A stretch of 64,000 nt of DNA from Paralvinella palmiformis (lineage: Eukaryota; Annelida; Polychaeta; Terebellida; Alvinellidae): NCBI GenBank assembly GCA_025642065.1, contig JAODUP010000113.1:558501-622500 (forward strand), given 5' to 3'. The notes under the pieces were generated by a model. That model made no database searches, had not been told where the DNA came from, and saw only the letters and a list, made by a program, of their open reading frames with translations. The translations under genes and the position numbers were made by a program. Below, one piece after another: positions 1 through 12,121 of this stretch (position 1 is its first letter; every line of letters begins with the position of its first letter).

Positions 1-930
1 TGCAATAGAAAGCCATCCCACTTTCAGCCCACATTCCGGATTCCGGAATACTGGCTGGATACGGCGCGTCAAACAAAATCAATTTTCGTATTTGCTTCTT
101 CCTAACCTCTCACTACTTTATCATGATGGGATAAAATACCCCCCCCCCCTTTTCACACAAGTAACGATCTCTCATGAGCCACACAATATTTAAGTCTATC
201 ATGAATTGTATGCAGATTAAGTATATGTTACTTGCATGTGGTGCATTCACTGTGTCAAATGGTTAAGTATCGTGTCATTGTCAAATGGCAAATGAGTATG
301 CACCTAAACTACGATTCCAATACTTGAACTGTGCACCTATAATAACATAGCGACATGTTTTTTGTGTGTGTCCACACTAGCCCCGCACTTACAACTGGAT
401 GCGCAAAAGCCGCCCTAAGCCTACAACATCATACACACACAGCTGCCTGGCATGTTCTTAAAATATGAGGGTATCCATTAACCTGCTGATCAAACCTGTT
501 CACTGCTAAAAAAATCCCGCTGCACTCACTCATAGCAGCAACTCGCTTCTCTACATATTATTATCATACACGACAACAATATATAAATAACAATCTTTGG
601 AATACGTATTCAGTTAATTCTATTAGGAGACTTGTAATATTTACCACCGAGAAGTGTTCAAGAACAAGAAGTTATTCACGCTAGGAGCATTAGTAATTTG
701 TATTAAAAATCCACATTTCGAGCTGTTTATATAACCTTTATACAACGGGATTAACGAAAACAGTGTACAGCTAACGATTGTCTGGTCAAATGAGGCCATG
801 TTTTTATCATATTAAAAGATTAAGAAAGATCACGGTACAAGGTGGACTTTAAAGCTTGCTCATGCGGAGGGCTACTTGGGCCTTCAGCGCATATAACTAA
901 GGCGCAACCATGACTATCTTATTTACACGT
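1..930. other. No recognised feature
   Basis: AT-rich sequence with a C9 tract near 140. I see no coding stretch or known repeat here. An upstream AOX exon or promoter could lie here but is not recognisable. Confidence 0.5.
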
Positions 931-936
931 TATTTA

Positions 937-1292
937 TGGCCCTGCCACACAATAGCGTATGAGATAAATGTATGAGTTTCATAGGGAAAATAATAAAATG
1001 GTTTTCATACACACAAGAAACCCTTGAAAATTCAGAATTATGCGTATACTCACCCATGAGTAGCGTATGAGTAGCATATCACCAGCGTATATCAGGAAAT
1101 GTTAGCATATAAGCCATACGTCGAGCACGTTTTAAACATGCTTTAAAATAATGTTCTACCTCGCCGTATGCCAGCGTATGCCACTGTACTTCAAACGTAT
1201 GCAACTTCTGCCTAACGTACACCTAGCGTATGAGTGAACTTTTTCATACACTGACATACGCTAGTACGATACGCTACAGTGGGACAGGGCCA
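937..1292. mobile_element. Small inverted-repeat element (MITE-like)
   Basis: The left end TGGCCCTGCCACACAATAGC and the right end are imperfect inverted copies of each other over about 24 bases, flanked by TA on both sides. The 356-bp body has no coding frame and is packed with GCGTAT or ATACGC hexamers on both strands. The TIRs and TA duplication suggest a non-autonomous DNA transposon; the superfamily is not determined. Confidence 0.7.
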
Positions 1293-1531
1293 TAAGATGA
1301 TCTGACACGAATCATAAACGCACTGGGTCTATATTTTCAAATGGGTACCCACACATTCACGAGCTGAGCCAGTGACTGCCAGTACCCAAGGGTGATGGTA
1401 CCCGTCTTTGACACCTGAACACTTTAAAAATGTCAAACTGTCTCATCGGTTTTCTACCAGTGTCGCTAAATTCTCACACTATTATTGGATATTATTGGTT
1501 TTAAGGATGTTTTAAACTTGAAGGATGTTCC

Positions 1532-1556
1532 GAGCCAGTGCCATATATATATTTAT

Positions 1557-1597
<41 letters not shown>
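1532..1597. repeat. TA microsatellite
   Basis: A TA array interrupted by tttatggc, ending just before a hairpin-forming segment at 1601-1690. Confidence 0.9.
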
Positions 1598-1600
<3 letters not shown>

Positions 1601-1924
1601 TGGGTTTCCCGGAAGAAAGGTATTTCTTCGTGGGAAGAAATGGGTTTTTACCGGGTAGAAAACCTTTCTTCCGGAAAGAAATTGGTAAGAAACTCCCAAA
1701 GGTCACAGACTCTGTGATAACAATCATGCAACTGGGATGTAGAGCGTATCCCAGAAGGTGCTCCATTGTGATGGCTTGGCTGAAACGTTTCTTAACAAAT
1801 CATGTACTAATGTTGGGTAAGAAAGGGGGAATACCAAAATTTAGGCTCTTTTTAAAGGGTCTTTGTGCAATTAATCAATGAACAAATTGATTCTAATGAT
1901 CCAAGCAGAGTAATCAATGATGAT

Positions 1925-2600
1925 AATGATAATAATAATAATAATAATAAATTATGATAATAATAAAAATAATAATAATGTATATTTAATAAAGTGCCCT
2001 TACTAGCAGGAGCCATTCAAAGGTGCTGTACAAATAATATGTAATATAATAATACCCCAAATAATATGTCTGTAAAAACCCTATAAGAGATTTAAAAGAT
2101 ATTTATTATTTATCTGTGAAAGTGACCTTGAACATGTATGTTTTTAAACAGATTAAAAAATTTCTAAAATCTGTCGGCTACCTATTCCACAAAGTGTGGC
2201 CTGCAACACTAAACGCACAATCACGAGATGACTTGACTGACTTGACTTTCTAATGGACACCAGTTCACACAGGTATTCTGGTGCGCCATATAATTAATAG
2301 CTTTATAAGTTATTAATCAAATCTTGAAATGGATACACTGTCTACCAGGTAGCCAGTGAAGTATTTGTCACTATGCGAGCTGCAGTGTTCTGAATTCACT
2401 GAAGGCGATTGATGTTATAATCAGATTTGCCATATAGCAGGGACTTACAATAATCTATACGAGATGTAACAAAGGTATGGACTACAATTACAAGTGATTC
2501 TTGTGTCAAGAATGCTTTTAAACAGTGGATGTTCTTAAGATGGTAGTAGGCAGCTCTGCATACTGATATGACATGTTCATACATGTTAAAACATTGGTCA
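1925..2600 (-). mobile_element. CR1/L2-like LINE, 3' end
   Basis: On the minus strand, 2396-2584 reads HVISVCRAAYYHLKNI and then FVTSRIDYCKSLLYG. This is the region after the reverse transcriptase core of CR1/L2 elements (typically TSRLDYCNSLLYG). Near 2150-2230 the same strand reads SVAGHTLWNR and then FLICLKTYMFK, the usual C-terminal end, broken by a stop. The element ends in an ATA-type tail at 1925-1980. It is truncated at its 5' side. Confidence 0.85.
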
Positions 2601-2738
2601 AAAATAACCCCTAGATTCTTTTATTGACCCATTAGGGGTAATCGAAGAATACCATTTTGAGGTTTCTTCCCTAACAGAAAAAAAAAGGTTTTTACGGTGG
2701 TTATTACCGTCCATGGAAGAAACATGACAACCTTGTCT

Positions 2739-2741
2739 AAA

Positions 2742-2773
<32 letters not shown>

Positions 2774-2791
2774 ACACACACACACACACAG
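2739..2791. repeat. CA microsatellite
   Basis: A CA array with one GA interruption, preceded by ctaaaacacac, the same junction seen at the ends of other repeats in this window. Confidence 0.9.
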
Positions 2792-2949
2792 ATAAAGGTT
2801 TTATGGTATACAACTATATTAGATTGCTACGCGTCGTGTAAACATTCCGTTATTATTATTATTATTATTATAAATATGAACATAATCACCAGAGATTGAG
2901 GTTCGTGTTTTCTTTTTACCAATTTTGTTTTATTTGATATAAAGGGTTA

Positions 2950-3550
2950 GTGACGAGTAGGTCATAGAATTTATTGGATTTGTATGCTTATGAGGTATTT
3001 GACCCTCCAGCAAATATCACAAGGCATATTATGCTGCGGTTGAGATGTTCCTTTTTCTGTGCGTGGAGACTATGTTTCCAGGTCCATGCGTTCTAAGAAA
3101 AGTTGATCTAGAGCTGTATATTCCGTGCACTATTTGCGTCTTTGGAGGCACGCCGTTTAAGTGTTTGGCCTGGTTATCCAGCATTTAAATGACTGTAGCA
3201 GACACAGTACGCTCTTAAAGCATGTACTCCTGACTCAGGAATAGAAACACTGCATCGCATCTCGAGCGGTGGCATTGGACACAGCTCGTGTGGTTGGTGT
3301 GTTTTATATAACAAGTTTAGTTGTATATATAATTCACCTTAGTTGTTTGTGGGAATATAATTATCTTTCCTAGGTCCAGTTATGTCCAGTCTGTACTATG
3401 ACATTCAAGGCTAACTTTAGTCTCCTTGTCATTAATAAAACCCTATATTATAATTATAGTTTGTATAGCAGACATTAGGTCTGATTTGAAAATGTTAATA
3501 TATAGAACGGCAATTCTGCCATAACGGTCTGCTAAAGCGCCGATGTAATA
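2950..3550 (+). repeat. Unclassified repeat, copy A
   Basis: Starts gtgacgagtaggtcatag and ends near gctaaagcgccgatgtaa. It is followed at once by a second copy, with long near-identical stretches such as ggtatttgaccctccagc. Copy A carries about 60 extra bases in the middle relative to copy B. No coding frame is shared between copies. Confidence 0.8.
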
Positions 3551-4050
3551 GTGACGAGTAGGTCATAGTATTTATTGGATTTGTATGTTTATGAGGTATT
3601 TGACCCTCCAGCAAATATCACAAGGCATATTATGCTGCGGTTGAGAAAGTTCCGTTTTCTATGCGTGGAGACCATATTTCCCGGTCCCTGCATTCAAGAA
3701 AAGTTGATCTAGAGCTATATATTCCGTGCACTATTTGCGTCTTTGGAGGCACTGCATCGCATCTCGAGCGGTGGCATTGGACACAGCTCGCGCGGTTGGT
3801 GGGTTTTATATAACAACTTATATAATTCACCTTGGTTGTATGTGGGAATAGAATTATCTTTCCTAGGTCCAGTTATGTCCAGTTTGTACTATGACATTCA
3901 AGATTAGCTCTAATCTGCTTGTCATAAATAACATTTAAGAACTACAATAGTTAGAATAGCATAAATTAGGTCAGGTTTGAAAATGATAGCATAGTTCAAA
4001 CAGTACGGAAGCTATGACGCGCTATTACGGTCTGCTTCAGCGCAGATGTC
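3551..4050 (+). repeat. Unclassified repeat, copy B
   Basis: Tandem neighbour of copy A. Its 3' half matches a third copy at 12130-12475 more closely than copy A does, sharing the stretch from catttaagaactac to gacgcgctattac. It lies about 270 bases before the putative first AOX exon. Confidence 0.8.
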
Positions 4051-4318
4051 AACCACTCCAACATAGAGGCTGTGCTGATTAAGCGACAGCCTGGGGATTC
4101 TCCCCGAACAACAAAACCTTTATGTAATCTAAGGTAATCTAGAAATAATTTTTCTTTTGTTTTACAACAACTCCTTACATCTTTCTCAAACACAATTCAA
4201 TCATTCTAAATCCGAAATTCGTAAAACAAACTCATACTTCCTTAAATAGTATCGTAAAGCTTCCCCAATCAATATTATTGTACATTACTCATTGTTACTT
4301 ATTTTACTTTTCTTCCAG

Positions 4319-4556
4319 ACATCACCTCATTGGATCCTCAAGACTCTCAGTGACGCCGACGTCGACTCCATATGCAGCTTGGAAAAGGTCTTCGGATTGA
4401 TCTCTTTGCTATACCGTGATGGCGATGAGAACAGTAACTCAACTAAGATGGCTGACCGTGCAGTCAGTACGATCCAGATTAATACTCAGACATCCCCAGT
4501 CCAGGATACGTCATGGATTTATATCTCAAATGACGAGAAACGTCTACTCGAGTCAA
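4319..4556 (+). CDS. AOX: AOX putative 5' exon (N-terminal extension)
   Basis: Open from a pyrimidine-rich acceptor (cttttcttccag) to a consensus donor (gtaagt). It starts in phase 0 and leaves one base, which joins the two bases opening the next exon to make a serine codon. It would encode about 79 residues, beginning TSPHW and ending KRLLES, rich in Ser, Asp and Thr. It does not look like a targeting peptide, and I cannot align it to AOX from memory. It may be an N-terminal extension that needs a further upstream exon, 5' UTR, or a chance open stretch. Phase agreement supports it but is not proof. Confidence 0.5.
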
Positions 4557-5576
4557 GTAAGTCTCCGGGTTTAATGCGTAACAGTGGGAACAAGCTTTAT
4601 TGCATAATAAATAAGGTAATGCACAAACCTTTATTAGGTTATTAGTGCGTGTGTGTCTCTGTGTGTGTGTGTGTGTGCGGGCTTGCACAGTGCTTAAAGT
4701 TTTCTTATTAATTTATCATATTGTTGTCCTGATTATTTGTATGTTTATAAAATACTACAAATTTCGTTTTATTCCACGCTTTATGGTAAATGCCATTCCA
4801 ATTAGAGGAGGTGCATACAACAATAATGAGTGAGTAAGTCAATGAGTGAGTGAACGCCATATTGGCACTGAAATGAATTAAGTTTTGACTCTTATTAGCT
4901 ACCATCTGCGAAATCCAGAGAGAAACTGTGGGTCAAATATAAATCCGGATCCAATAGGATAGGTCAATGCGGACGGATAATCCTTGTTTGTTGTTGCAAA
5001 ATGTTGCTAAAAAGTATTACTACTTGAACGAATATATGCTTCACATAATTTGGTTTTGAACGAACGGCTGAAATGATCCGACCTTCATCGTTCAAAGGAA
5101 GCTATATGAAATCATGGAGTCGATCAATCATCAGGGTGGTCACTTCCGGAATGAGTACGACCTTCAGATACGACTAGGAAAATAATCACTGTATTGGGTA
5201 AAGAGAGAAATCGAGTGACACTTTGATCTTGATCTTGGAAAATATTTGCGGTGAGATCGTGGGAATTTGATTCCAGTGTCTCCAACTTGGCATTTCCGGA
5301 CAAGTAGTTTTGTTCACTCCGCAATTCACGCCGAAAACCAACTAGTGTGCTATGGATAAATTTTTTAACGACTGGATTAAGGATATATTTGGGATAAATA
5401 GTAAACGAGTCATTTTCATGTTTAGATGTTGTGCAGTTCTGGTAAAGATAAGAGTACTGGCTGTAATCGTCAAGATAGAAACAAGACGATGGATGAAATG
5501 GTTTCGGATAGAATCGGCCAATATAAGAGCGGAAACTTCTCAAATGTTCAGGATCCCAATCAGATGGATCACTTCA

Positions 5577-5613
<37 letters not shown>

Positions 5614-7057
5614 TATGTTTAATAAAGCGCCCTTATTAGCAAGATCCAGTAAAAGCCGCTATACACTGATATCCCAAATAATATGTCTGTAAAAACACAA
5701 TGAGGAATTTAAACGATAATCTTTATCTGTGAAAACAACCTTGAACAGGTGTTTTTTTTAGACCAGATTAAAAATGTTCAAGAGGCGACGTATTTCAAAT
5801 ATCCATCGACAACCTACTGTAAAAAGTGGGGGCTGTACCACTAAACCCGTGTTACTTGTATCAAGCAAGTTTTTAGATAGTCGACGTTTTTAAGATGGAA
5901 GTAGGTAGCTTGACATACTGATATAACATGTTTTTATATATTAATACATTTGTGTGTGTGTGTGTGTGTGTGAGTTTGTTTTGGTGTGTGTGTGTATATG
6001 TGTATGTGTGTATCTATCTGTCTGTCTGTCTTTCTGTTTCTTGGGCTGTCACAGATTGTTCACATAATATTAAATACTATCTTTTCTTTCTCTCACCTGG
6101 ACCACGTGCCTCAGGTGTGATAATGTCGAGGTTAAGCAAAGCACTCATTCATTCACTATTCCATTTATTTAGAACGTCCCCTAGCGTCGATGCTGCTCAC
6201 TCGACAGATCCAGCCACGGTACCAAAAGATGGCGCCGCCATCGATGGAATTTACGCCCTGCCACATCCCATCTGGTCCCAGGAGGAAGTACACAGCGTGA
6301 CGGTTACTCACAAACCGCCAAAAGATAAAACTGATTGGGTAGGTATCATCATCATGTTTATCATTATCACCATTACCATCACTACCCTCAAAAACAACAA
6401 CAACAACAATACCACCACCACCAACAACAACAACAATAGCAACAATAAAAACAACAACAATCTTCCTATCATCAGCAACATTATCATAATGATTATTACA
6501 ATCATCGTCAGCATCATCATCTCTATCATTATTATAATGGATTTACCTTTTGAGGATGAAATCGTCATTTGTTTTTGGTTTACAGTTCCTGTTCTATAGA
6601 ATTAAATATTTCGATAATTTAGCATATTTAAAGTAATGCTTAGGTGAACATCTGCAATGCAATGAGTAATAATGACCATTTGGCAGTTATTAATGTAGCT
6701 GCAGTAATTTAATATTTTCGAGCTACAAATTAACTTTAAATAAATATCAAATTTTGAACGAGGTAGTCTATTCAAGGCAAATAAATTCTTGCCCATTCAT
6801 CACATCCACGACGACTATCAAGTTTCAACTTTCGATTCGCTCGGACGCAGAGGTTCTTATACAGTCTCCATGGTCTGATCGGTAGAGCGGTTGGACACAG
6901 AGTTATAGCATCTGAGGTCAAACCTAGCGCTGGGTAACAAGGGTGTTTCATCTTTTGCTTCGCGTCATTATCTTGGAGGTCGCTCGGCTCATTCGGCTTA
7001 TGATATGCTTAAAAGTGGCCGCAAAACAGTAACATTATTTTGGTTAATGTTTAAAAT

Positions 7058-7088
<31 letters not shown>

Positions 7089-7398
7089 TTATCATAAAGT
7101 TCCCTGAAAGTAAGTGCAGTGGATTGTATTGTTTTAACATCTTTGGTATTAAAATCATTTACAAATATAGAAATATCGATATATCACAAACATTGATCTA
7201 CACAATGTTTAGCTGCCTATGTAAAAGCCTATTTAAAAAACGAATATTCATCAGTGAACAAATAATTACATATGAACCTCGGGCCATTTGACAAATTATC
7301 AAACAAACACCAACATCATCGTACACGTACATTCATCGCATATTGTAAACACTGTAATTATAATTAGGATGATGACGATGATGATGACGATGATGATG

Positions 7399-7430
<32 letters not shown>

Positions 7431-9227
7431 CATTAATATGTTAGAATTTATAATAAATCTAGCTATTACACGTTGTGTGTATTAAACAACGCCTTCGTTG
7501 CATACTTAATTGTTACGTGCAGTTCCGAACCTTTGATCGTGATATTGAATCGAAGTGTCACCTATGTCTGTAGAGTGTTTCATCCTTAGATGAAGAGCTT
7601 CAGCCTAATCATCCTATTTATTGAAGAAGTCACACTGAGATCAAATAAAACAAAAAAAAACATCGGTTGATATTATTCATATTTTATTATTAATAGGGAA
7701 TTCATAACACGGAAGGAATGCTAAATATTTCAAACTTGTATATCTTTTCCAGTTGGCCTACTTTACCGTGAGAGTTCTGAGGACCGGATATGACCTCGCC
7801 TCTGGATATAACAGACGTACAAGGGATGAGGCATTGTGGCTCAAGTGAGTCCCCGTTGTATAACATTTTTATATGACACTGAAGTGGCTAATATTCTGTG
7901 TATACAGTTGGTATATGTGTGTGTGTATGTGTTCTGAATTTTACCAAAACTGTAAACATTTCTCAAACATAAATTTTTGGTATATTTAAAAGGTGTCTGC
8001 AACAATTATTGGTTTCGACCTTCTCAAATGTCTGTTGGAAAAACTTCTACTATTGGACATGCTATATTCATTCATTCATTCATTCATTCATTCATTCATT
8101 CATTCATTCATTCATTCATTCATTTTAGTATATTTAAAAGGCTTTGGAAATAAATATTGGTTTCGACCTACCCAATTGTCTGTAGGAACAGCTTCTACTA
8201 TTGGACTTGCTATATTCATTCATGCATTCATTCATTCATTCATTCATTTTTAGTATATTTAAAAGGCTTTGGTAATAAATATTGGATTCGACCTACCCAA
8301 TTGTCTGTAGGAACAGCTTCTACCATTGGACTTGCTATATTCATTCATGCATTCATTCATTCATTCATTCATTTTTAGTATATTTAAAAGGCTTTGGTAA
8401 TAAATATTGGATTCGACCTATCCAATTGTCTGTAGGAACAGCTTCTACCATTGGACTTGCTATATTCATTCATTCATTCATTCATTCATTCATTCATTTT
8501 TAGTATATTTAAAAGGCTTTATTAATAAATATTGGTTTCGACCTACCCAATTGTCTGTAGGAACAACTTCTACTATTAGACTTGCTTCATTCATTCATTC
8601 ATTCATTCATTCATTCATTTTTAGTATATTTAAAAGGCTTTATTAATAAATATTGGTTTCGACCTACCCAATTGTCTGTAGGAACAACTTCTACTATTAG
8701 ACTTGCTTCATTCATTCATTCATTCATTCATTCATTCATTCATTCATTCATTCATTTTTAGTATATTTAAAAGGCTTTGGTAATAAATATTGGTTTCGAC
8801 CTACCCAATTGTCTGTAGGAACAGCTTCTACTATTGGACTTGCTATATTCATTCATTCATTCATTCATTCATTCCAACAGTCGTATTATATTCCTTGAGA
8901 CTGTCGCCGGTGTACCTGGTATGGTGGCTGCTATGGTCAGACATCTTACCTCTCTACGGAAGATGAGGAGAGACCACGGCTGGATACATACACTCTTAGG
9001 TCATTATCATGCTTATGTTTACATTTTCTATACCGATCACTTCTGTTATATTTCAGTGATGAAAGTTGGTCAATAACAGACTAAAGTTAACTTGTCGGAG
9101 TCCCATCTTTACCGTAATGTTTATTTGATGTCTTGTCTTATCAGCTGGTTTACTTTGGGTTTAGTCCTTATATATACAAAGTGTGGCCGAACGATCCAGC
9201 AACTCGTCTATCCACTGAACAGCCCTA

Positions 9228-9272
<45 letters not shown>

Positions 9273-9495
9273 TAGTCGTTTTCGTCATTGTCGTCGTCGT
9301 AGTTGTAGTAGTATTAGTAATTGTAGTAGTGGTAGTAGTGAAAGTAATGATATCAACCATAGTCATAATAATAGTAGATGTAGTAGTACTGGTAGTGGTA
9401 GTAATATTTGTATTGTCACCTTTAACTCAGTGTCAAACTAAGAAACTACCAAGTCAGCACTATTTTGACAGAGCTTTATGTTATTATTGTTGTTG

Positions 9496-9560
<65 letters not shown>

Positions 9561-9871
9561 GAAATAATAAGCCCAACCAAAGGGTAACAGCCTCGTGATT
9601 TTGTTTTGTTTTGACAGAAGAAGCAGAAAATGAGCGCATGCATCTTATGACGGCATTGGAGCTAAAACGGCCAACAATGGCCTTTAAGACACTCGTACTG
9701 GCCTCACAAGGTATTGGTAAATTATTTAATAATATCATCCTCTATGGTCAATTAAAAACTAGCAAGAAATATGGACGATGGTGAATTATATATCTTGTGA
9801 AAGGCCTCGGTTCTTGTGATCATGAATTCCCCCATTATGGTGAAAAATTTTGCATCACAATAAAAACAAAA

Positions 9872-9925
<54 letters not shown>

Positions 9926-12020
9926 TCCAAAATGGCAATAAATTTTCATAGCTCGCTACTGCAAATGAGGGAGAAGCCTATGGTCTGTAATTCACTATTT
10001 CACCATAAGAACTTAGAATACATGACATATTCGGCGGAGAAAATCTTGCTAGTTGCCTCGCTAGATGAAAAACTCGTCATACTCTAGTGCCACGGCTGGG
10101 ATTCGAACCTCCGACCTCTTGAACAGCATAACCACGAATAAGAAGTCCAAGGCTCTAACCCATGAGGCCATAGAGGCGGTGAGCAGCTAAAGGACGCTGA
10201 TTCAGATAACTTTACTGCGAGGACATTCCTATTATAGGTCACTATAGTCAACGTTGAACACGACAACTCGTTCTAGGCCGAGACAGTCCTGTGGTTGTTC
10301 ACTGGCTCTGCTAACACTTTAATAATAACAACAACGTTATCAGATATGACACACTAATACTCGTACATCTCGGTGCTGGAAACGCATTATCCCACTGGAA
10401 ATCCATCTAATGCCACCGTTATGGCGAGATTACGTGGTTGTTTTCGTATATGTGAAGGCACTTTAAACGTGTTCATTTAAGGCCAGAAATTATACTCTTA
10501 TATTGAAGTATTTTGCCGCTCTGTAGTGTTTTCAGTACGCGTTTAAAACTACATAACCACTGAGAAGAGATTTGCAATATGGTCCCGAACCTGAGAAATA
10601 ATTACTAATGACATCTACATATTGTCCTTAGCTGTCACGGAAGTTAAATTGATTAGTTGTTCAATCTGCCTGTCACTTCTCGCTTGATATTAATATACAT
10701 ATTTGATTAATTGCGTTTTGTTTTCGTTTTCAGATACAAATAAAGCCTTAACGAGCATTTATACAAAACTCACAGATAGGCGTACCAATTTAGCTATCAT
10801 TGATTCTCTGATAACTCGAAATGCGATAATATTTCGACCATGTTTCTTTACTCTCAATACGATGATATATTGTTCACAAATAGCTCTCACTTCTAAAATG
10901 AATAGAAGTTAGCATGTACTTTTTTTCTTCTCAAGCTGAATGGTATTAAGCTCTTTTCAGCTGATGCGCATTTTTGGATAAATTGACGTTGCATTCATGA
11001 GGTTTGACTGTTAGCTCTGAAATGGTTTTTACTTGTTTATTAAGACGACTGTTAAGACAGGTCATGGTGCTAATATTTGTTGTTCTTTATTTCAGCATTG
11101 TTCGTAACTCTGTTCAGCGTAGCCTATATGATTGGTCCGCGATATTGTCACAGATTTGTAGGATATTTGGAAGAAGAGGCCGTTGTAACGTATACGAAAT
11201 GCTTAAAAGTAGGTCAAATTTTATGGCCACTCTATAATCTGGCCTACCATTGTTCCGACAGTTATATTTTCCGACATAATTATGAGATGCGCGATACGTT
11301 TGGTTAACAAATTGTTATCAATAATAGGGCACTAAAGATACTCGTCTATTGTCTCTTTTTGGGCGTCTACGTCATATATGGTAGAACATGTGAATAAAAC
11401 AAAATATTGTTCGATTGTCGTTTAGATAAAACACTGCTAATGTCACTATCAGAGTCTGATGCCGATATGTCTGTAATAAGATGGGTCAAGTGTGTGTTTT
11501 GAAATCTTCTGAAAACAAAACTGGGTTGTTCGGAATAAAGACAATATAATGGTAAACTTACATTTAGATTTGTTAATTAGAGTAAGAAATGAACATAATA
11601 GGCTAAATTTGCATTTATGAGAATCCTGTATTTTAATAGTCTTGCATTTTATTAGTCCTGTATATTAATACCGTTGTATTTTAATAGTCCTGTATTTTAA
11701 TATTGTTATATTTTAATAGTCCGCAAGTTTAACAGTCCTATATTTGAATAGTTCTATATTTTAATAGGGTTGTGTTTGAATAGTCCTATATTTAAATAGT
11801 GCTGTATTTGAATAGCCCTGCATTTTAATATTGCTGTATTTGAATAGTCCTATCTTTGAATAGTCCTATATTTGAATAGACCTATATTTGAATAGTCCTG
11901 TATTTGATGATATGCAGGATATTGATGGTGGACCTCTGAATCATTGGAAGACGAAGCAAGCTCCACAATTAGCAGTTGACTACTGGAAGCTGAGTGTAAT
12001 TTTAATTTATTCTTATTTAT

Positions 12021-12057
<37 letters not shown>

Positions 12058-12086
12058 CGCACACACACATACACACATACACACAT

Positions 12087-12121
<35 letters not shown>

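Noticed and set aside
1600..1881. 93-codon frame as the missing AOX first exon with a targeting peptide
   Set aside because: Its possible donors (gtaaga sites) leave one base, which does not match the phase 0 entry of the exon at 4319, and the frame overlaps a hairpin sequence.
5124..5543. 139-codon minus-strand frame in AOX intron 1
   Set aside because: No recognised motif, no splice or transposon context, and an overlapping plus-strand frame of equal quality; probably chance.
8157..8646. Series of similar 73-86 codon frames, looking like a tandem gene family
   Set aside because: They are the 125-bp minisatellite read in successive frames inside an AOX intron.
7978..8880. CRISPR-like array of repeats and spacers
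   Set aside because: Spacing units are ATTC microsatellites of variable length within an animal intron; not a CRISPR array.
10733..10912. Possible extra AOX exon after ttttcgttttcag
   Set aside because: Exons 5 and 6 already join in phase with continuous AOX similarity; this stretch has none.
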